Of a stretch of DNA of 63,880 bases, positions 53,444-63,037 are shown one piece after another. Origin of the DNA: Bacillota bacterium. GTDB taxonomy: Bacteria; Bacillota; Clostridia; Lachnospirales; Lachnospiraceae. Made by a program: the position numbers and the translations under genes. Each line of letters starts with the position of its first letter. Positions within the stretch are counted from its first letter, which is position 1. The notes beneath the pieces are model-generated. The model saw only the letters and a list, made by a program, of their open reading frames with translations, had not been told where the DNA came from and searched no databases. The stretch covers positions 1 to 63,880 of the forward strand of contig JAEZJV010000019.1 of assembly GCA_023415635.1 (NCBI GenBank), in the 5' to 3' direction.

Positions 53444-54208
53444 ATGATATTTGAAACACATGCACATTATGAAGACGAAGCATTTGACGATGATAGAGCA
53501 CAATTATTAGCGAACCTTCCGCATAAGGGGATAGAATATGTTGTGGATGTAAGCTCCACGTTGGAATCAGTGGACAAGGTACTTGATTTAACAGAACAGT
53601 ATTCCTTTATCTATGGGGCTGTCGGTATTCATCCTGAAGCCACCAAGGATTTAGATGAGGATCGATTCTTATGGCTGAAGCAAAAGATTAAGCATCCTAA
53701 GAATGTGGCGATCGGAGAAATCGGACTGGACTATTACTGGGACACCTCGGCGCGTGCCACTCAGAAGAAATGGTTTAATCGGCAGCTGGAGCTGGCCAAA
53801 GAGGTCAATCTGCCGGTCATTATACACAGCCGGGATGCTGCCAATGATACCTATGAGCTGCTAAAGGAGTCAAAGGTGGATAGTGTCGGTGCAATCATCC
53901 ATTGCTTCGGCTATGGAGTCGAGCAGGCAAGGCAATACTTGAATATGGGCTTTTATCTTGGTATCGGTGGAGTTCTGACTTTTAAGAATGGCAGGAAGCT
54001 GAAGGAAGTGGTGGAATATGTTCCCTTGGAAGCCCTGGTACTGGAGACGGATTGTCCCTATCTGGCACCGGTTCCGTTCCGTGGCAAACGTAATGATTCC
54101 ACCCTGCTATACCTTGTAGCAGAAGAAATAGCACGCATTAAGAACATAGGGCCTGACACCGTAATAGAGGTAACCAATGAAAATGCAAAGCGTTTTTACA
54201 GAATTTAA
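53444..54208 (+). CDS. tatD: TatD family metal-dependent hydrolase (DNase)
   Basis: A 254-residue TIM-barrel metallo-hydrolase. MIFETHAHYEDEAFD has the first metal His pair, GAVGIHPE the next, GEIGLDYYWD the bridging Glu, VIIHSRDA and IIHCFGY the later histidines, and LETDCPYLAP the terminal Asp. The family has 3'-5' DNase activity; the cellular role is debated. In Bacillus the homologue yabD precedes rnmV and ksgA; here rsmA follows directly. ATG 53444 has AGAGGT upstream. Confidence 0.93.
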   Translation: MIFETHAHYEDEAFDDDRAQLLANLPHKGIEYVVDVSSTLESVDKVLDLTEQYSFIYGAVGIHPEATKDLDEDRFLWLKQKIKHPKNVAIGEIGLDYYWDTSARATQKKWFNRQLELAKEVNLPVIIHSRDAANDTYELLKESKVDSVGAIIHCFGYGVEQARQYLNMGFYLGIGGVLTFKNGRKLKEVVEYVPLEALVLETDCPYLAPVPFRGKRNDSTLLYLVAEEIARIKNIGPDTVIEVTNENAKRFYRI

Positions 54209-54266
54209 GAAGGACGAAGCAGATTAGGTATATCAATATAAACTATATAAATAAGTGAGGAAGAGC

Positions 54267-55133
54267 ATGGCTACACTGGGAAATCCCAAAAATACCATAG
54301 AAATACTGAATAAATATAAATTCGTCTTTCAGAAAAAATTCGGGCAGAACTTTTTGATAGATACACATGTCCTGGATAAAATTGTACAAGCAGCAGAGAT
54401 TACCAAGGAGGATTTTGTTCTGGAAATCGGCCCGGGAATCGGGACTCTGACCCAGTATCTTTGTGAGAAGGCCAGAGAGGTCGTGGCGGTGGAGATTGAC
54501 AGAATGCTGCTTCCAATACTGGAGGATACCCTGTCGGAGTATGATAACGTCACGGTAATTAATCAGGATATCCTGAAGCTGGATTTAAATACCCTGGTAC
54601 AGGAGCGCAACAGCGGTAAGCCGATCAAGGTAGTGGCTAACCTGCCCTATTACATCACGACACCAATCATCATGGATTTGTTTGAACGTCATCTGCCACT
54701 CAAGAATGTAACGGTTATGGTACAGAAGGAAGTAGCGGACAGGATGCAGGCCTCTCCCGGCGGGAAGAATTACGGTGCCCTGTCTCTGGCGGTTCAGTAT
54801 TATGCCGCACCTTATATTGCTGCAAATGTTCCTCCGAACTGCTTCATGCCCCGGCCAAATGTCGGCTCTGCGGTCATCCGCCTTACACTGCACGAGAATG
54901 CACCGGTCAGGGTCACGGATGAAAAGCTATTATTTAAGATGATCAGGGCTTCCTTTAATCAGCGGAGGAAGACTCTGGTTAACGGCCTGAACAATTCACC
55001 GGAACTATCCTATGATAAAGAGCAGATTGCAAAGGCGCTGTCTTCGCTTCACCTGTCGGAAAGCATCCGGGGAGAGGCATTGACACTGGAGCAGTTTGCT
55101 GCGCTTTCCGAAGTGCTTTCGCAAAGTGAATAA
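54267..55133 (+). CDS. rsmA: 16S rRNA (adenine1518/1519-N6)-dimethyltransferase
   Basis: Also called KsgA; dimethylates the two adenines of the helix 45 loop. The 288-residue product has FVFQKKFGQNFLID, the SAM loop VLEIGPGIGTLTQYL, the catalytic NLPYYITTPI and FMPRPNVGSAVIRL. ATG 54267 has GAGGAAG upstream; GTG 54255 is less likely. It lies 58 nt after tatD. Confidence 0.96.
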   Translation: MATLGNPKNTIEILNKYKFVFQKKFGQNFLIDTHVLDKIVQAAEITKEDFVLEIGPGIGTLTQYLCEKAREVVAVEIDRMLLPILEDTLSEYDNVTVINQDILKLDLNTLVQERNSGKPIKVVANLPYYITTPIIMDLFERHLPLKNVTVMVQKEVADRMQASPGGKNYGALSLAVQYYAAPYIAANVPPNCFMPRPNVGSAVIRLTLHENAPVRVTDEKLLFKMIRASFNQRRKTLVNGLNNSPELSYDKEQIAKALSSLHLSESIRGEALTLEQFAALSEVLSQSE

Positions 55134-55145
55134 TTAATTATGCAT

Positions 55146-55190
55146 AAAAGCTGTGACTCCGATAGAAGGAGTATGCAGCTTTTGCTTTGT
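55146..55190 (+). terminator. Terminator after rsmA
   Basis: AAAAGCTG pairs with CAGCTTTT, with ACTCC/GGAGT inside, followed by GCTTTG. From here to carB (about 370 nt) I see AT-rich leader sequence without a supportable gene or known riboswitch. Confidence 0.7.
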
Positions 55191-55563
55191 AAAAGGCACA
55201 GGGAGGGAAGCGGCGGTCTAAAATTTTATGTAATAAATAAAAATATTATTGCATAAATATAATTAATATGATAACATGAGGTCAAGCAGAAGAGGCAGTT
55301 TCAATGCTATTAGGTGTACCAATGAATGATCGCAGGAGAAACAATAAAATTCTCTGTTGTATCATGATTAGGTTTCGATTATGATAATAGCTGTAGAAAT
55401 ATGACTTGCATAAAGGAAACACGGAAAAAGAATGCAAATTTTTTTTGCCCATTTTTAGTAAGCAGTACAAGGTTTAGTAAATAATATCTTTAAACAATGG
55501 CGTTTAAATTCAGATCAGGAAATCAAAACTGGGAGTATTCCCCATAAGTAAAGGAGAATAGGA

Positions 55564-58500
55564 ATGAAGAAAAGAGATGACATCCATAAGGTGCTGATTA
55601 TCGGTTCCGGCCCGATTATCATCGGCCAGGCATGTGAGTTTGACTATTCAGGGACACAGGCATGTAAGGCATTGAAGAAGCTTGGCTATGAAATTGTATT
55701 GGTCAATTCCAATCCGGCCACGATCATGACGGATCCGGGTACGGCAGATGTTACCTATATCGAGCCCCTGAATGTGGAGAGGCTGTCACAAATCATTGAG
55801 AAGGAAAGACCTGATGGACTGCTCCCGAATCTGGGAGGACAATCCGGATTAAATCTTTGTGCAGAATTAGCTAACGCAGGTGTGTTGGATAAATACAACG
55901 TTAAGGTGATCGGTGTCCAGGTGGATGCGATTGAACGAGGTGAGGACCGTATTGAATTTAAGAATGCAATGAATTCCCTCGGGATTGAAATGGCAAAAAG
56001 CGAGGTGGCATACTCGGTGGAGGAAGCGCTTGCGATTGCCGAGGAATTAGGCTATCCGGTGGTTATCCGTCCTGCTTATACCATGGGAGGTGCCGGTGGT
56101 GGTCTGGTATATAACCTTGAAGAGTTAAAGACTGTCGTTTCCCGCGGACTTCAGGCGAGCCTGGTTGGACAGGTATTGGTTGAGGAATCCATATTAGGCT
56201 GGGAAGAGCTGGAGCTTGAGGTGGTCAGAGATTCGACAGGTAAGATGATTACAGTCTGTTTTATAGAGAACATCGACCCCATGGGTGTTCATACCGGAGA
56301 TTCTTTCTGTTCGGCACCGATGCTGACTATCTCTGAAGAGGTGCAGAAGGAGCTTCAGAGACAGGCATATAAGATTGTAGATGCTATCCAGGTTATCGGT
56401 GGCACGAATGTCCAATTCGCACACGACCCGAAATCCGGACGTATCGTTGTAATCGAGATTAATCCGAGAACCTCCCGTTCCTCGGCGCTTGCTTCCAAAG
56501 CGACAGGCTTCCCGATTGCACTGGTTTCTGCCATGCTTGCATCCGGCTTGGATCTTTGCGACATTCCCTGCGGTAAGTACGGTACTCTTGATCAGTATGT
56601 ACCCGATGGAGATTATATTGTAATCAAGTTTGCACGCTGGGCATTTGAGAAATTCAAGGGCTCCGAGGATAAGCTCGGAACTCAGATGAAGGCTGTCGGT
56701 GAGGTCATGAGTATCGGTAAGACCTACAAGGAGGCCTTCCAGAAGGCAATCCGAAGTCTGGAGACCGGTCGCTATGGATTGGGCTATGCCAAGGATTTTG
56801 CAGAGAGAACGAGGGAGGAGCTTTTAAATATGCTCCATGTACCGAACAGTGAGCGCCAGTTCATTATGTACGAAGCCTTGAGAAAGGGTGCAACCGTCGA
56901 GGAGCTTCACGAGTTAACAAAGATTAAGCATTACTTTATTAAACAGATGAAGGAGTTAGTGGAGGAAGAAGAAGAGCTCAAGGCTTATCAGGGAGCTGTT
57001 CCTCCTGCCGATGTATTGAAGAAGGCAAAGCTTAATGGTTTTTCGGATAAATACTTAAGCAAGGTGCTCCAGATTGAGGAAGTTAAGATTCGTGACGCAA
57101 GAATTAAAGCAGGAATCAAAGAGGCATGGGAGGGTGTTCATGTAAGCGGAACAGAAGATGCAGCTTACTATTACTCCTCCTATCATCTGGATAAGGATAC
57201 CTCACCGAGCTCCGACAAGCAGAAGGTCATGATCCTGGGCGGCGGCCCAAACCGTATAGGACAGGGTATTGAATTCGATTATTGCTGTGTGCATGCAGCC
57301 TTTGCCTTGAAGGAACAGGGCTTTGAGACAATTATCGTGAACTGCAATCCGGAGACCGTATCAACGGATTATGATACCTCTGATAAGCTGTATTTCGAAC
57401 CGCTTACGCTGGAGGATGTATTAAGTATCTACGAGAAGGAAAAACCGCTTGGCGTGATTGCCCAGTTCGGTGGTCAGACACCACTCAATCTGGCAGCAGA
57501 GCTGAAGGAATACGGGGTCAATATCTTGGGAACTTCACCGGAGACCATCGACCTGGCAGAGGATAGAGACCGATTCCGTGAGATGATGGAGAAGCTGAAT
57601 ATTCCGATGCCTGAAGCCGGTATGGCTGTAAATGTAGAGGAGGCACTGACAATTGCCCGTAATATCGGCTATCCCGTCATGGTCCGCCCCTCCTATGTGC
57701 TAGGCGGGCGAGGCATGGAAATCGTACATGACGATGAGAGTCTCGAAATATACATGAAGGCTGCCGTCGGTGTAACACCGGACAGACCAATCCTGATCGA
57801 CCGCTTTTTAAATAATGCGCTGGAGTGTGAAGCGGACGCAATCAGTGACGGAATAGATGCATTTGTTCCGGCTGTGATGGAGCATATCGAGCTAGCGGGA
57901 ATCCATTCCGGAGATTCTGCCTGTGTAATACCCTCTCTGCATATAAATGAAGAGAATTTGAAGAAAATTACAGACTATACCATCAAGATCGCCAAGGAAA
58001 TGAAGGTTTGCGGTCTGATGAACATGCAGTATGCTATTGAGAACGATGTGGTATATGTGTTGGAAGCCAACCCCAGAGCTTCAAGAACAGTGCCGTTAGT
58101 ATCCAAGGTATGTAATATCCAGATGGTGAAGCTTGCAACTCAGATCATTACCTCTAAGCTGACCGGCAAGCCTTCTCCGGTTCCTGAGCTTAAGAAAAGC
58201 CATTTTACCCATTACGGAGTGAAGGAAGCAGTCTTTCCGTTCAATATGTTCCCGGAGGTGGACCCGTTACTGGGTCCGGAAATGCGCTCCACCGGCGAGG
58301 TACTCGGATTGGCAGAGTCCTTCGGAGAGGCCTTCTATAAAGCACAGGAAGCAACAAAGACCAAGCTACCGGAGAACGGTACTGTATTGATCAGTGTAAA
58401 TAACAGAGATAAGGCGGAGCTGATACCGATTGCGAAGGGCTTTACAGAGTGCGGCTTTAAAATATTGGCTACAGGTAAAACCTATGAACTGATTGCAGCA

Positions 58501-58782
58501 AGCGGCATCCCTGCAGAAAAGATATTTAAGCTGTATCAGGGCAGACCGAACATCCTGGATGCGATCACCAACAAGCAGATTGATATCATCGTCAATACTC
58601 CGAATGATAAGAAGGGAGTCAACGACGACAGCTATATCAGAAAAGCAGCAATTAAAGGAAAGATCCCTTATGTAACTACGATGGCTGCAGCAAAGGCAAC
58701 TATCGCCGGAATCAAAGCGATAAAGAACAACCGAGTGGGTGTGAAGTCATTGCAGGAATTCCATAAGGAGATCACATCATAG
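55564..58782 (+). CDS. carB: Carbamoyl-phosphate synthase large subunit
   Basis: Makes carbamoyl phosphate from bicarbonate, ammonia and two ATP for arginine and pyrimidine synthesis. The 1072-residue product has the duplicated design. The first half starts VLIIGSGPIIIGQACEFDYS and contains RPAYTMGGAGGGLVYN. An oligomerisation domain (about 400-550) follows. The second half has ILGGGPNRIGQGIEFDYCC and VRPSYVLGGRGMEIVHD, and a C-terminal MGS-like allosteric domain contains ILATGKTYEL and NTPNDKKG. carA, which supplies ammonia, is not adjacent. AAAGGAGA precedes the start. Confidence 0.97.
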   Translation: MKKRDDIHKVLIIGSGPIIIGQACEFDYSGTQACKALKKLGYEIVLVNSNPATIMTDPGTADVTYIEPLNVERLSQIIEKERPDGLLPNLGGQSGLNLCAELANAGVLDKYNVKVIGVQVDAIERGEDRIEFKNAMNSLGIEMAKSEVAYSVEEALAIAEELGYPVVIRPAYTMGGAGGGLVYNLEELKTVVSRGLQASLVGQVLVEESILGWEELELEVVRDSTGKMITVCFIENIDPMGVHTGDSFCSAPMLTISEEVQKELQRQAYKIVDAIQVIGGTNVQFAHDPKSGRIVVIEINPRTSRSSALASKATGFPIALVSAMLASGLDLCDIPCGKYGTLDQYVPDGDYIVIKFARWAFEKFKGSEDKLGTQMKAVGEVMSIGKTYKEAFQKAIRSLETGRYGLGYAKDFAERTREELLNMLHVPNSERQFIMYEALRKGATVEELHELTKIKHYFIKQMKELVEEEEELKAYQGAVPPADVLKKAKLNGFSDKYLSKVLQIEEVKIRDARIKAGIKEAWEGVHVSGTEDAAYYYSSYHLDKDTSPSSDKQKVMILGGGPNRIGQGIEFDYCCVHAAFALKEQGFETIIVNCNPETVSTDYDTSDKLYFEPLTLEDVLSIYEKEKPLGVIAQFGGQTPLNLAAELKEYGVNILGTSPETIDLAEDRDRFREMMEKLNIPMPEAGMAVNVEEALTIARNIGYPVMVRPSYVLGGRGMEIVHDDESLEIYMKAAVGVTPDRPILIDRFLNNALECEADAISDGIDAFVPAVMEHIELAGIHSGDSACVIPSLHINEENLKKITDYTIKIAKEMKVCGLMNMQYAIENDVVYVLEANPRASRTVPLVSKVCNIQMVKLATQIITSKLTGKPSPVPELKKSHFTHYGVKEAVFPFNMFPEVDPLLGPEMRSTGEVLGLAESFGEAFYKAQEATKTKLPENGTVLISVNNRDKAELIPIAKGFTECGFKILATGKTYELIAASGIPAEKIFKLYQGRPNILDAITNKQIDIIVNTPNDKKGVNDDSYIRKAAIKGKIPYVTTMAAAKATIAGIKAIKNNRVGVKSLQEFHKEITS

Positions 58783-58940
58783 AAGACCAATTTATAGGAA
58801 TATGATATAGGTGAGTCCTGTAAAAGGGTGATTTGACAAGGGAATCAATTTGAAAGGGATTAATTAATATAAAGATCAAATGATAAAGATCCTTTCCTAT
58901 GGACTCAATTTGTAAAGAATCGAATTAGATTATGAATAAT

Positions 58941-58971
58941 AAAAAAGGTGCTGGTAATCTGCACCTTTTTT
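58941..58971 (+). terminator. Terminator after carB
   Basis: AAAAAAGGTGC pairs perfectly with GCACCTTTTTT around a 9-nt loop. Two imperfect copies of a TCAATTTG-containing stretch lie between the carB stop and this hairpin. Confidence 0.92.
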
Positions 58972-59013
58972 ATTTAAAATATTAATAGAAATGTACGAAG
59001 GAGAGGGTAAGCA

Positions 59014-60498
59014 ATGAGCAAAGAACAGCGGAAAAAGAGTATAACAAAAGTAATTCTGCGGATTATAATCATAACCTGCCTGACTCTTTTATTGCCCCTG
59101 CAGAAGGGAGCAGAAACGATGGCACAGAAAGAATCCGAAGAACTAAGGGCGGTTCTTCCACAGCATAAAGGGGATGATATTGCCTGCTATTTCTTTGTAA
59201 AACCTGAAGATAAAATGAATGTAAACTTTAGATTTCTCACAGAGCATCGGCTTCAGAGCGACTTATCTATGAAGTATGACCTAATTCTTCCGGAAGAGTT
59301 CATAGAATACTTTCAAAATAAGGAGAGCTGTATCAGGATTAGTATTTATTTGGGGACCTACAATAAGAACGAGAAGGATGAGAAGAGTACGGAAACAATG
59401 GATTATCTCATACAGATGGAGAATGATAATCCGGTTCTTATTCGTGAAGCAGACGGCTATAAGCAGAAGCTGAAAAAGATGGATCGCTACTATAAAGCAG
59501 AGATTCAATATACGGCTAAGTCCGCCGCACTTCTTGAGAAGACTATAGAAAGGCTTAGTGTGAATAATCATATAGAAATCCATAACAGCAGCTATGATAA
59601 AACCATTTACTTTGATAATATAAAGGTCTTCTCCGGTAATCAGCAGCTGATATCCTATAATTTTAACCAACGCTTCGGTAGACGTGGTGTTGAGAATATG
59701 GAAGCGGGACTTGATTATGAATCCGGAGAGGGAACCCATCAGATGTTATGGGGGCAGCTAAAGAAAATCGGCAGGGAGGATACGGCAAATGTAATCCGTG
59801 TCGGAGTAATATTTGACGGAACCTCCTATGTAGCGAATTCCCTGAAGGATATGAAGGATTACTTAAGCTATGAGCTGCATAATAAAGGAAATGATTGGCG
59901 TAATTTCACCAGCCTGACCATAGCATATTCGGATGACTTTTCGCTTCCGAGGGAGGTGGACCTCGGAGGGGATATTATTATACCGAAGGCAGCATTCGAC
60001 GGATTTCTCAAGGAGGATGCACATATTGCTATCGGGATGTCTCTTGTATGTGATGCTTCGGAAGAAGACAGTCCTACGGCAAACGCATATATTAAGAAAT
60101 ATGGGAAGGATGAAATCTGCGTCTGTCAGGACGGTGGAAAGCTTTACCGGGTTAGAAGTTCTTCAAAAAAGGATAACGTAATAATTAAAGAATTTAAAGA
60201 TTGTTACCTGCTCCGCTTAAAGGGAACAGTAAAATGCAATGTGAAAAATCCTAAGAAGGTTTGGGTTAAAATTAAAATCTCTGCTGAGAACTGCAAATAT
60301 AATGGATACTTTTACTTTGACAATCTTTATGTCGCGGAAGGAAAGAAGGATATCCTAAGATATAATGTCGATTCGGGCATTTATCCCAATAAATTGAGTG
60401 AGCTATACTCTCCAGGAACGAACGGCTTCTACAATTTTATTTACAATAAGACCTTAGGCTATTACCACGTTGGCTTTGATACGATACAATTACCATAG
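59014..60498 (+). CDS. Secreted protein with two similar beta-rich modules, unknown
   Basis: A 494-residue product with a signal peptide or anchor (basic start, hydrophobic 12-30). The mature part looks like two related ~200-residue halves, each ending in a similar strand pair: IYFDNIKVFSGNQQLISYNF (about 195) and FYFDNLYVAEGKKDILRYNV (about 440). The FDN pattern and alternating strands suggest carbohydrate-binding-like jelly rolls, but no family was recognised and no catalytic domain is seen. It is monocistronic, flanked by hairpins. Confidence 0.65.
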   Translation: MSKEQRKKSITKVILRIIIITCLTLLLPLQKGAETMAQKESEELRAVLPQHKGDDIACYFFVKPEDKMNVNFRFLTEHRLQSDLSMKYDLILPEEFIEYFQNKESCIRISIYLGTYNKNEKDEKSTETMDYLIQMENDNPVLIREADGYKQKLKKMDRYYKAEIQYTAKSAALLEKTIERLSVNNHIEIHNSSYDKTIYFDNIKVFSGNQQLISYNFNQRFGRRGVENMEAGLDYESGEGTHQMLWGQLKKIGREDTANVIRVGVIFDGTSYVANSLKDMKDYLSYELHNKGNDWRNFTSLTIAYSDDFSLPREVDLGGDIIIPKAAFDGFLKEDAHIAIGMSLVCDASEEDSPTANAYIKKYGKDEICVCQDGGKLYRVRSSSKKDNVIIKEFKDCYLLRLKGTVKCNVKNPKKVWVKIKISAENCKYNGYFYFDNLYVAEGKKDILRYNVDSGIYPNKLSELYSPGTNGFYNFIYNKTLGYYHVGFDTIQLP

Positions 60499-60540
60499 CC
60501 GGTTGATACTGGAATAATCCTACAGCCCCGGGAATATAAT

Positions 60541-60569
60541 AAACGAGATGGATAAAACAAGCTCGTTTT
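60541..60569 (+). terminator. Hairpin after the secreted protein
   Basis: AAACGAG pairs with CTCGTTT around a 14-nt loop; the T-run is only four long and the next gene starts 13 nt later. Confidence 0.5.
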
Positions 60570-60581
60570 GGAAGGCAGGGG

Positions 60582-61697
60582 ATGGATGTGACGGATTATA
60601 AGCGTATGGTCTCGTATATGTATCAATATGAGAACGGAATCAAGAAAAAAAATATAGGCTTTGCCAAAATAGAGGTAAAAGACGGACAATGCAGATTTAC
60701 CTTACATATGCAGTTGCTTGGACAGCTCGATAGTATCTTTCCGACTTATTTAATAGAACGTACCACTGATGGTATGGAGCTTGTATACTTGGGGGATTCA
60801 ATTCTTAAGAACCAGGTAATGGATAGTAAATTATCTGCCAGGGAAGGAAATATTATGGGCACGGGGCATTCACTTGCGGATATGGGCGGAATGCTCCTCT
60901 TTTTGAACGATAATATATTCATTGCGACAGAGTGGGATGATAAACCGATCCTACTTAAGGAGGTTCTTCAGGCAATGAAGCCGAAGGAAGAGAAGGAAGC
61001 GGAGATGACGCTGGAGGAAGAGCTCCTGATTCCTAAATATAAACTGCCAAGAGGCTATAAGATCCTTGAGAGAATGCAGGGAGAGAAAAAGACTGCTGAG
61101 GTGAAGACATCGGTAAAGGAGGCTGAAGCAGCGTCTGCATCCAATGAAGCTACCATCGAAAAGGAAGAACCGATACTTAAGGTGACGCGTGAGGCTGGAG
61201 GTCAGATTGCGGAGCTTCTGGAAAGCTTACAGAATATGATGTCAGATGCTGTACGGAACGAGCCCCCTGTAAAGGAAGAAGAGATAATTGTTTCCGGGGA
61301 ATGGGATATGCAGTCTGCACAAAGACAGGAGGAGCAGGAGCCTACGGTAATCAAGGAGATTTTTGAAAATAATCCGAGAATATATCCGTTTGAAGATAAT
61401 GAAATTCTGATCTGTGCCAAAATAGAACCGAAGGACATCGGGCTACTTCCGAAGGAACTGTGGACGTTAAGCAATAACAGCTTCCTGATGCACGGATATT
61501 ACTGCTACCATCATTTGATTATTGCTAAAATGAAGGACCGTTACGGCTGCCGGTTCATCCTTGGCGTTCCGGGTATTTATCATAACCGGGAACGATTTAT
61601 GGCAAAGATGTTCGGCTTTGACGCCTTTAAACCGATCAGGAAAAGAGAACTTAGGCAGGGTGACTTTGGCTATTGGTATCTGCCAATCTCATTATGA
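60582..61697 (+). CDS. DUF6128-like protein, function unknown
   Basis: A 371-residue cytoplasmic protein in three parts. Residues ~1-130 form a beta-rich domain (YQYENGIKKKNIGFAKIEV, FTLHMQLLGQLDSIFPTYLI). The middle (~135-265) is Glu/Lys-rich and disordered. The C-terminal ~100 residues have NPRIYPFEDNEILICAKIEP and YYCYHHLIIAKMKD then FILGVPGIYHNRERFMAKMF. The arrangement matches what I recall of the lachnospiral DUF6128 group; that name is tentative. Its 3' end overlaps the convergent GNAT gene by 28 nt. Confidence 0.6.
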   Translation: MDVTDYKRMVSYMYQYENGIKKKNIGFAKIEVKDGQCRFTLHMQLLGQLDSIFPTYLIERTTDGMELVYLGDSILKNQVMDSKLSAREGNIMGTGHSLADMGGMLLFLNDNIFIATEWDDKPILLKEVLQAMKPKEEKEAEMTLEEELLIPKYKLPRGYKILERMQGEKKTAEVKTSVKEAEAASASNEATIEKEEPILKVTREAGGQIAELLESLQNMMSDAVRNEPPVKEEEIIVSGEWDMQSAQRQEEQEPTVIKEIFENNPRIYPFEDNEILICAKIEPKDIGLLPKELWTLSNNSFLMHGYYCYHHLIIAKMKDRYGCRFILGVPGIYHNRERFMAKMFGFDAFKPIRKRELRQGDFGYWYLPISL

Positions 61698-62236
61698 TTG
61701 ATAAGGGCGTAGTGCATGTGATCCGCCCATATTCCGTTAATTCTTGCATAAGACTTGGAGGTGCCTTCATATTCGAAGCCGAGTCGTTCTATCAGTTTAA
61801 GAGAAGAATTATTATTCGGCATGATGAAGGCATCTACTCTATGTAAGTTATATTCGTTGAAAAGGATATCAATACCTTTACTTATGCTTTCAGCAGCATA
61901 GCCAAGGTGCTGATGCTTCTGACTGAACTTATATCCGAGGCTGCAGCTGTAATAGGGGTCTTTTAAAAGGTTCTGAAAGCAGATCGAGCCTATGATTTCT
62001 TCCGGATGATCCTTAAGAAAAACCCAATAACGAAGGAGCTTGCCATCTGCCATCTTATTATATTCAGCAGTAAGTAAGGACCGATGATAGGAAAGGGTAT
62101 AAAAATTAGCGCTCCTTTTTGGTTCCCAGGGTTCGAATACCTCAGCATTATCATTATAAAAAGACAGGACCAGAGGGGCAGCCTCCTTATTCAGAACCGT
62201 TAATACCAGGCGATCGGTTTCATAGCCCTTCAACAT
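61670..62236 (-). CDS. RimJ/RimL-type GNAT N-acetyltransferase
   Basis: A 188-residue acetyltransferase. MLKGYETDRLVLTVLN begins the fold. GYKFSQKHQHLGYAAESISK is the acetyl-CoA loop, and MPNNNSSLKLIERLGFEYEG is the C-terminal signature of the RimJ/RimL/ribosomal-protein group. The true substrate is unknown. ATG at 62236 has AGAGGA upstream. A TTG at 62260 would overlap the radical SAM stop. Confidence 0.82.
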   Translation of the reverse strand: MLKGYETDRLVLTVLNKEAAPLVLSFYNDNAEVFEPWEPKRSANFYTLSYHRSLLTAEYNKMADGKLLRYWVFLKDHPEEIIGSICFQNLLKDPYYSCSLGYKFSQKHQHLGYAAESISKGIDILFNEYNLHRVDAFIMPNNNSSLKLIERLGFEYEGTSKSYARINGIWADHMHYALINHNEIGRYQ

Positions 62237-62256
62237 AAGGAAATCCTCTCTTTCTT

Positions 62257-62952
62257 TCAATCTATGCCACGTATCCGGACATGCTCTATATAAGGTGCCA
62301 GCAGGGTTACAAAATTCTCCATGATCTCCTCCGGGTGCGCGTGATAACCGGAAATCAGGACATCCTCCGAATCGCGATAGGACTGTAGATAATATGTCTT
62401 AGAGCCTTGGAGCCATTTGCCAATGGATAGGATATCCTCTGCAGTATGAAGCTCCTTAACTATCGTTGTCCGAAATTCATATTCTACAGGGGATGTTATT
62501 AGAAAGGTGACGCTTTCTTCTACAGGCTCCAGGAAATTCTCTGATGTACCGGAGGTTATTGCATACTTTTCTCTGGAGTTCTTAATATCCATGGCGATAT
62601 AATCTATCAAGTGATCCCTGACAAGCTGCTTCATCATGGACGGATTGGTACCGTTGGTGTCCAGCTTAATCTTATAACCAAGTGCTTTGATTTTTTCGAG
62701 CAGTTCGGGTAGGTCAGGATACAGGGTAGGCTCTCCTCCGGAGATACAGACGCCCTCCAGAAGGTTTCGCCTCTTATTCAGAAACGAAAATAGTTCTTCC
62801 TCCGAAATCACCGGTTGTGTGCCTGGAGCTATTACGAGAGGAGCGTTCTGACAGAAGGGACAGCGCATATTGCAGCCGCCCAGGAATATCAAAGCCGCCA
62901 GATGCTTCGGATAGTCAAGCAGGGTTGTTTTGTTCAAGCCGTGGATCTGCAT
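62257..62952 (-). CDS. Anaerobic ribonucleotide reductase-activating-type radical SAM protein
   Basis: A 231-residue radical SAM enzyme of the longer NrdG2 type. The start is MQIHGLNKTTLLDYPKHLAA, the cluster motif is C27-x3-C31-x2-C34 (CNMRCPFC), and CISGGEPTLYPDLPELLEKI follows. It likely generates a glycyl radical on the class III reductase, but no nrdD is in the window, so the partner is inferred. It is divergent from tadA. Confidence 0.85.
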   Translation of the reverse strand: MQIHGLNKTTLLDYPKHLAALIFLGGCNMRCPFCQNAPLVIAPGTQPVISEEELFSFLNKRRNLLEGVCISGGEPTLYPDLPELLEKIKALGYKIKLDTNGTNPSMMKQLVRDHLIDYIAMDIKNSREKYAITSGTSENFLEPVEESVTFLITSPVEYEFRTTIVKELHTAEDILSIGKWLQGSKTYYLQSYRDSEDVLISGYHAHPEEIMENFVTLLAPYIEHVRIRGID

Positions 62953-63037
62953 ATTGCCACCTCATTTACAGTATGTTATCATATTGATTACTATACCAGA
63001 TAGCAAGGAACTAGTCCAGATGCAAGGAACAGATAGA

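Noticed and set aside
55282..55470. Minus-strand 62-codon frame before carB
   Set aside because: No ribosome site or domain, and the sequence is AT-rich leader; a plus-strand frame there (from about 55304) is equally unsupported.
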